Below, one piece after another: positions 40,451 to 41,189 of a stretch of DNA of 41,189 nt. The position numbers and the translations under genes are program-made. Each line of letters starts with the position of its first letter. Position 1 is the first letter of the stretch. The notes beneath the pieces were generated by a model, which ran no database searches, was not told the DNA's origin, and was given only the letters and a program-made list of their open reading frames with translations. This DNA is from Chloroflexota bacterium (lineage in GTDB: Bacteria > Chloroflexota > Limnocylindria > Limnocylindrales > CSP1-4): NCBI GenBank assembly GCA_003152165.1, contig PLZO01000064.1, positions 1,093 to 42,281 on the forward strand, read 5' to 3'.

Positions 40451-41189
40451 CCCCGCTGGGATCCGCTCCAGGTCCAGTCCCGGATCTCCGGTGGGTCGTC
40501 TCCCACGCGGCGCGTGTAGTCACGGCATTCGAGGCGACGGTCGACCATCAGCTGGCGCACGTGGCCGGCCCGCGATGCCAGCCCGGGCACCCGGTCGATG
40601 ACGTCCATGACGAGGTGGAACCGATCGAGGTCGTTGAGCATGACCATATCGAAGGGGGTCGTGGTCGTGCCCTCCTCCTTGTAGCCGCGGACGTGGATAT
40701 TGGCATGGTTCGTACGCCGATAGGTCAAGCGGTGGATCAGCCAGGGGTAGCCGTGATAGGCGAAGACGATCGGGCGATCGGCCGTGAACAGCGCGTCGAA
40801 CTCGGGGTCCGACAGCCCGTGCGGGTGCTCGCTCGGGGGCTGCAGGCGCATCAGGTCGACGACGTTGACGACCCGGACCTTGACGTCGGGCAGGTGCTGC
40901 CCAAGCAGGTCGACCGCCGCCAGCGTCTCCAGCGTCGGCGTGTCACCGCAGCAAGCCATCACCACATCGGGCTCGCCGTCCTGGTCGTTGCTCGCCCAGT
41001 CCCACATGCCGATGCCTCGGGTGCAATGGAGGATGGCCTGGTCCATCGTCAGCCAGTCGAGCGAGGGCTGTTTGCCGGCAACGATGAGGTTGACGTACTG
41101 GCGACTACGCAGGCAGTGGTCGGCGACCGTCAGGAGCGTGTTCGTGTCGGGCGGCAGGTAGACCCGGATGACCTCGGCCTTCTTGTTGA
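40447..41189 (-). CDS. xfp: Phosphoketolase, C-terminal part (partial)
   Basis: This is the 3' third of the xylulose-5-phosphate/fructose-6-phosphate phosphoketolase, a thiamine-diphosphate enzyme that makes acetyl phosphate. The gene begins beyond the right edge; the ORF-track start at 41046 is internal. The frame reads [87 protein letters not shown] and [15 protein letters not shown], with [21 protein letters not shown], all characteristic of the C-terminal XFP domain. It ends with an ATGA overlap into ackA. Confidence 0.96.
   Translation of the reverse strand, partial: NKKAEVIRVYLPPDTNTLLTVADHCLRSRQYVNLIVAGKQPSLDWLTMDQAILHCTRGIGMWDWASNDQDGEPDVVMACCGDTPTLETLAAVDLLGQHLPDVKVRVVNVVDLMRLQPPSEHPHGLSDPEFDALFTADRPIVFAYHGYPWLIHRLTYRRTNHANIHVRGYKEEGTTTTPFDMVMLNDLDRFHLVMDVIDRVPGLASRAGHVRQLMVDRRLECRDYTRRVGDDPPEIRDWTWSGSQRG

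Noticed and set aside
1-41189. CRISPR array, prophage, rRNA or tRNA genes
   Set aside because: No regularly spaced repeats, phage structural genes or RNA gene signatures were seen anywhere in the window.

Overview
The window is GC-rich bacterial DNA with tightly packed operons, many ATGA/GTGA stop-start overlaps, frequent GTG starts and several apparently leaderless promoters (TANNNT 6-8 bases before the start codon). Gene content (kinase-less KdpD, type II fatty-acid and acetyl-CoA carboxylase genes in one operon, phosphoketolase/acetate kinase, paired PYROXD2-like oxidoreductases) suggests a free-living Chloroflexota bacterium, perhaps of the Limnocylindria/Ellin6529 type. That placement is inference. 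An actinobacterium is the main alternative, and no rRNA or tRNA is present to settle it.

Layout. 1-1985: end of a kdp potassium-uptake operon (kdpB 3' end, kdpC, and a KdpD that stops after the KdpD and USP domains). 2215-5334: arsenic island with a MerR-ArsC fusion and arsM on the minus strand, divergent from arsR and an EamA-family exporter. 5335-9445: a gene-poor zone of lower density holding copies of a 45-bp inverted-repeat element, a transposase C-terminal scrap, and broken pieces of SRPBCC, PEBP-like and HTH proteins, plus two intact-looking genes (a lipoprotein and an NTF2/SnoaL-like protein). 9446-11003: a PRC-barrel/MgtE_N/CBS protein followed by the 5' stump of an Nramp-type transporter.

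24945-11048 (minus strand) reads as one long transcription unit: lysC, birA, a sigma-70 family factor, a one-TM protein, accD, accA, a lysine-less biotinyl-domain protein, accC, fabZ, a metallophosphoesterase, fabF, accB, fabH, fabG, and an MBL-rhodanese sulfur enzyme. It makes malonyl-CoA (AccABCD, with BirA biotinylating AccB) and elongates fatty acids (FabH, FabF, FabG, FabZ); fabD, acpP and an enoyl reductase are not in the window. 29365-25851 (minus) is the threonine branch, hom-thrC-thrB plus a small membrane protein, so the aspartate pathway (lysC, hom, thrC, thrB) lies in two adjacent units separated by a dienelactone hydrolase-like gene on the other strand.

29457-31773 (plus): trpS and an AI-2E family permease. 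33427-31745 and 35028-33433 (minus): two tandem FAD oxidoreductases, divergent from a GcvT-like aminomethyltransferase, which suggests a demethylation or amine/amino-acid catabolic module. 36415-39088 (minus): a PLP aminotransferase, a lipoprotein and an SRPBCC protein. 39329-41189 (minus): xfp (partial) and ackA, a phosphoketolase to acetate ATP-yielding module.

The items most worth a second look are the MerR-ArsC fusion, the 45-bp repeat family, the biotinyl-domain protein without its lysine, the sigma factor inside the lipid operon, and the tandem oxidoreductase/aminomethyltransferase locus.
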